A DNA stretch of 7,125 nt from Oribacterium sp. Lineage in GTDB: Bacteria > Bacillota_A > Clostridia > Lachnospirales > Lachnospiraceae. The position numbers and the translations under genes are program-made. The stretch lies in assembly GCA_017940955.1 (NCBI GenBank), contig JAGAXP010000081.1, positions 1 through 7,125 on the forward strand. The letters run 5' to 3'. How positions within the stretch are numbered: the first letter of the stretch is position 1; the number at the start of each line of letters is the position of its first letter. Below the pieces are notes generated by a model, which was given only the letters and a program-made list of their open reading frames with translations, did not search any database and was not told where the DNA came from. Of this stretch, positions 5,866 to 7,125 are shown piece by piece.

Positions 5866-7125
5866 ATGATAAATAATTCACATGCAATTAAAACAACTTC
5901 ATCAGCAATAGCTTCATCTGAGGCATCTTCAACTGAGATAACTTCACCCCAAACTGCTTCTATGGAAACCTGTATAAAACTCATACAAAAACTTTTTCAG
6001 GTCAGATTCTATACTATTAATGATTTCTCTGAGGCAGAAGCATTCAGCCACAACAATATGCTTAATGACTTACAGCTTATTCTATCACCTGATGCTCTCA
6101 TGACGATGCGTTCCGGTGCGGAATCTCATACCCTTTATCTTCTCACGGATCTTTTTCAGATTTCCATCATAGTCTTTATGCTGGAGGACAACTTCATGCT
6201 TTTCGGACCTTTTACTTCCCTTATTCATACAAGAAAGCATGCAGCACATATCATCAACTCCAACGATATTAAAGAACTGAAGGTAGAGGATTATCTCAGA
6301 TATCGTGAGCATTTTCCTAATATAAGTAAGGAACGGGCCGAACACATAGTGAGATGTTTTCTGGACACCGTATACGGACACGAAGAAAACTACTCTCTGC
6401 GAGATCCGGAGACATTTGCCATGGAAAATGTATACGAAGATCATGCAAAAGAACAAAAGACCGGAATTGATCTTCTGCAGCTGCGATATGCTAATGAAAA
6501 AGAGTTTATCAGAAGTGTGGAAAATGGTGACAGCAGTTCCGCTCTCAGATATCTCGATAGGATGCAAAGTGACGTAAGATACATGAAGGAGCTCGGTTCT
6601 ACCATCGAAAATGAACGCATAGGCTGTGCCATCACCAGAACCACCCTCAGAATAACCGCCATGAAGACAGGCCTTCCGGCTTATATCATTGATAAAATAT
6701 CAGGGCAAAATACCAGAGAAGTTTTCCGGGAACGGCACTTGGAGAAAATACTTGCAAGCAAAGAAAAAATGGTCACGAATTTCTGCAATGCCATAAAGGA
6801 GCACCATTCTGAGACTCACAGTGCTGTGGTTACAAATGCCATTTTCTTCCTGACCAGCAATTTCAAAAATGACATAACCATCGAGGATATCACAAGTGAA
6901 CTCGCAATATCCAAAAGTCACTTTATGTCTGTATTCAAAAAAGAAACCGGGACAAGTCCCATGAGTTATCTCAGATCTATAAGGATCAAAAAAGCCTGCA
7001 CCCTTCTTTCAGGCACAGGCAAAAGCATTCAAGAAATAAGCGAAACTGTGGGGATTCCGGACAGCAATTACTTTGTGAAACTGTTCCGTAAAGAAACCGG
7101 AATGACACCTACCGAATACAGAAAA
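5866..7125 (+). CDS. AraC-family transcriptional regulator, 3' end cut by the window edge
   Basis: An uninterrupted frame to the last base gives 420 residues from the ATG at 5866. The C-terminal ~95 residues are a complete AraC/XylS DNA-binding domain. The first helix-turn-helix is about 337-362 (IEDITSELAISKSHFMSVFK) and the second about 386-417 (ISETVGIPDSNYFVKLFRKE, then TGMTPTEYRK). As that domain usually ends within a few residues of this point, the stop should be just past the window. The N-terminal ~320 residues are not a recognisable arabinose-type cupin. Residues ~33-130 hold a hydrophobic, possibly GAF- or PAS-like block (LYLLTDLFQISIIVFMLEDN, then LFGPF), followed by a helical linker. 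The start is uncertain: neither the ATG at 5866 nor the next at 5962 (Met33) has a clear Shine-Dalgarno. The gene is divergent from the symporter and glycosidase, so it most likely activates them. Confidence 0.88.
   Translation, partial: MINNSHAIKTTSSAIASSEASSTEITSPQTASMETCIKLIQKLFQVRFYTINDFSEAEAFSHNNMLNDLQLILSPDALMTMRSGAESHTLYLLTDLFQISIIVFMLEDNFMLFGPFTSLIHTRKHAAHIINSNDIKELKVEDYLRYREHFPNISKERAEHIVRCFLDTVYGHEENYSLRDPETFAMENVYEDHAKEQKTGIDLLQLRYANEKEFIRSVENGDSSSALRYLDRMQSDVRYMKELGSTIENERIGCAITRTTLRITAMKTGLPAYIIDKISGQNTREVFRERHLEKILASKEKMVTNFCNAIKEHHSETHSAVVTNAIFFLTSNFKNDITIEDITSELAISKSHFMSVFKKETGTSPMSYLRSIRIKKACTLLSGTGKSIQEISETVGIPDSNYFVKLFRKETGMTPTEYRK
5896..5960 (+). repeat. Degenerate 15-base tandem repeat at the start of the regulator gene
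   Basis: CTTC recurs at 5897, 5912, 5927, 5942 and 5957, exactly 15 bases apart each time. Full units begin at 5896, 5911, 5926 and 5941, with a partial fifth at 5956. The best-matching pair (GCTTCATCTGAGGCA and TCTTCAACTGAGATA) agree at 11 of 15 bases. In the regulator frame this is a five-residue period starting with Thr, Ala or Ser followed by Ser (TSSAI, ASSEA, SSTEI, TSPQT, ASMET). The period being a whole number of codons fits a coding repeat in a flexible N-terminal tail. Confidence 0.55.

Noticed and set aside
6085..6567. A 160-codon open frame on the minus strand opposite the AraC gene
   Set aside because: It lies wholly inside the regulator coding region, has a Cys/Phe/Ile-rich composition without domain pattern and no good ribosome binding site. 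The plus-strand frame shows a clear AraC domain.

Overview
This 7,125-base window looks like chromosomal DNA from an anaerobic Firmicute of the Lachnospiraceae type (Butyrivibrio, Pseudobutyrivibrio and Roseburia are plausible). That assignment is inferred from moderate-to-low GC, good AGGAGG-type ribosome binding sites on the sugar genes, the style of the GH2, GPH and AraC proteins, and the GH2 C-terminal tail. No 16S or other phylogenetic marker is present.

Layout from left to right. (1) At 2-355 (+) there is the end, or possibly the whole, of a small unrecognised membrane protein with about three hydrophobic segments. (2) About 300 bases (356-654) hold no convincing gene, only small hairpins, a KpnI-like GGTACC motif and a weak candidate promoter. 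(3) At 655-1686 (+) lies a complete PLP-dependent low-specificity threonine aldolase. (4) A 90-base convergent spacer (1687-1776) holds three complementary arms that can form two mutually exclusive hairpins. (5) At 1777-5734 (-) is a two-gene sugar operon: a GPH-type cation symporter (transcribed first) and a cytoplasmic GH2 beta-glycosidase whose start codon overlaps the transporter's stop. (6) A divergent control region (5735-5865) carries a perfect 16-bp-arm palindrome that overlaps the -35 box of a near-consensus forward promoter. (7) From about 5866 to the right edge (+) is an AraC-family regulator, whose stop lies just outside the window.

How the genes work together: the regulator is divergently transcribed from a transporter plus glycosidase, which is the usual arrangement of a self-contained oligosaccharide or glycoside utilisation locus. 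The symporter would import a small beta-glycoside and the signal-peptide-less GH2 enzyme would cleave it in the cytoplasm. The AraC protein would sense the sugar or a related signal and activate the operon. The sugar cannot be fixed from sequence: the GH2 enzyme reads as beta-galactosidase-like but has an N-x-K element also used for uronic acid recognition in beta-glucuronidases. The threonine aldolase and the membrane protein are probably unrelated neighbours.

I see no transposase, CRISPR array, rRNA or tRNA, and no clear sign of a wholly new system. The most unusual items are the palindrome on the regulator promoter, a five-fold 15-base periodicity at the regulator's N-terminus, the competing hairpins between the convergent genes, and a ~40-residue polar insertion plus a helical C-terminal tail in the GH2 enzyme.
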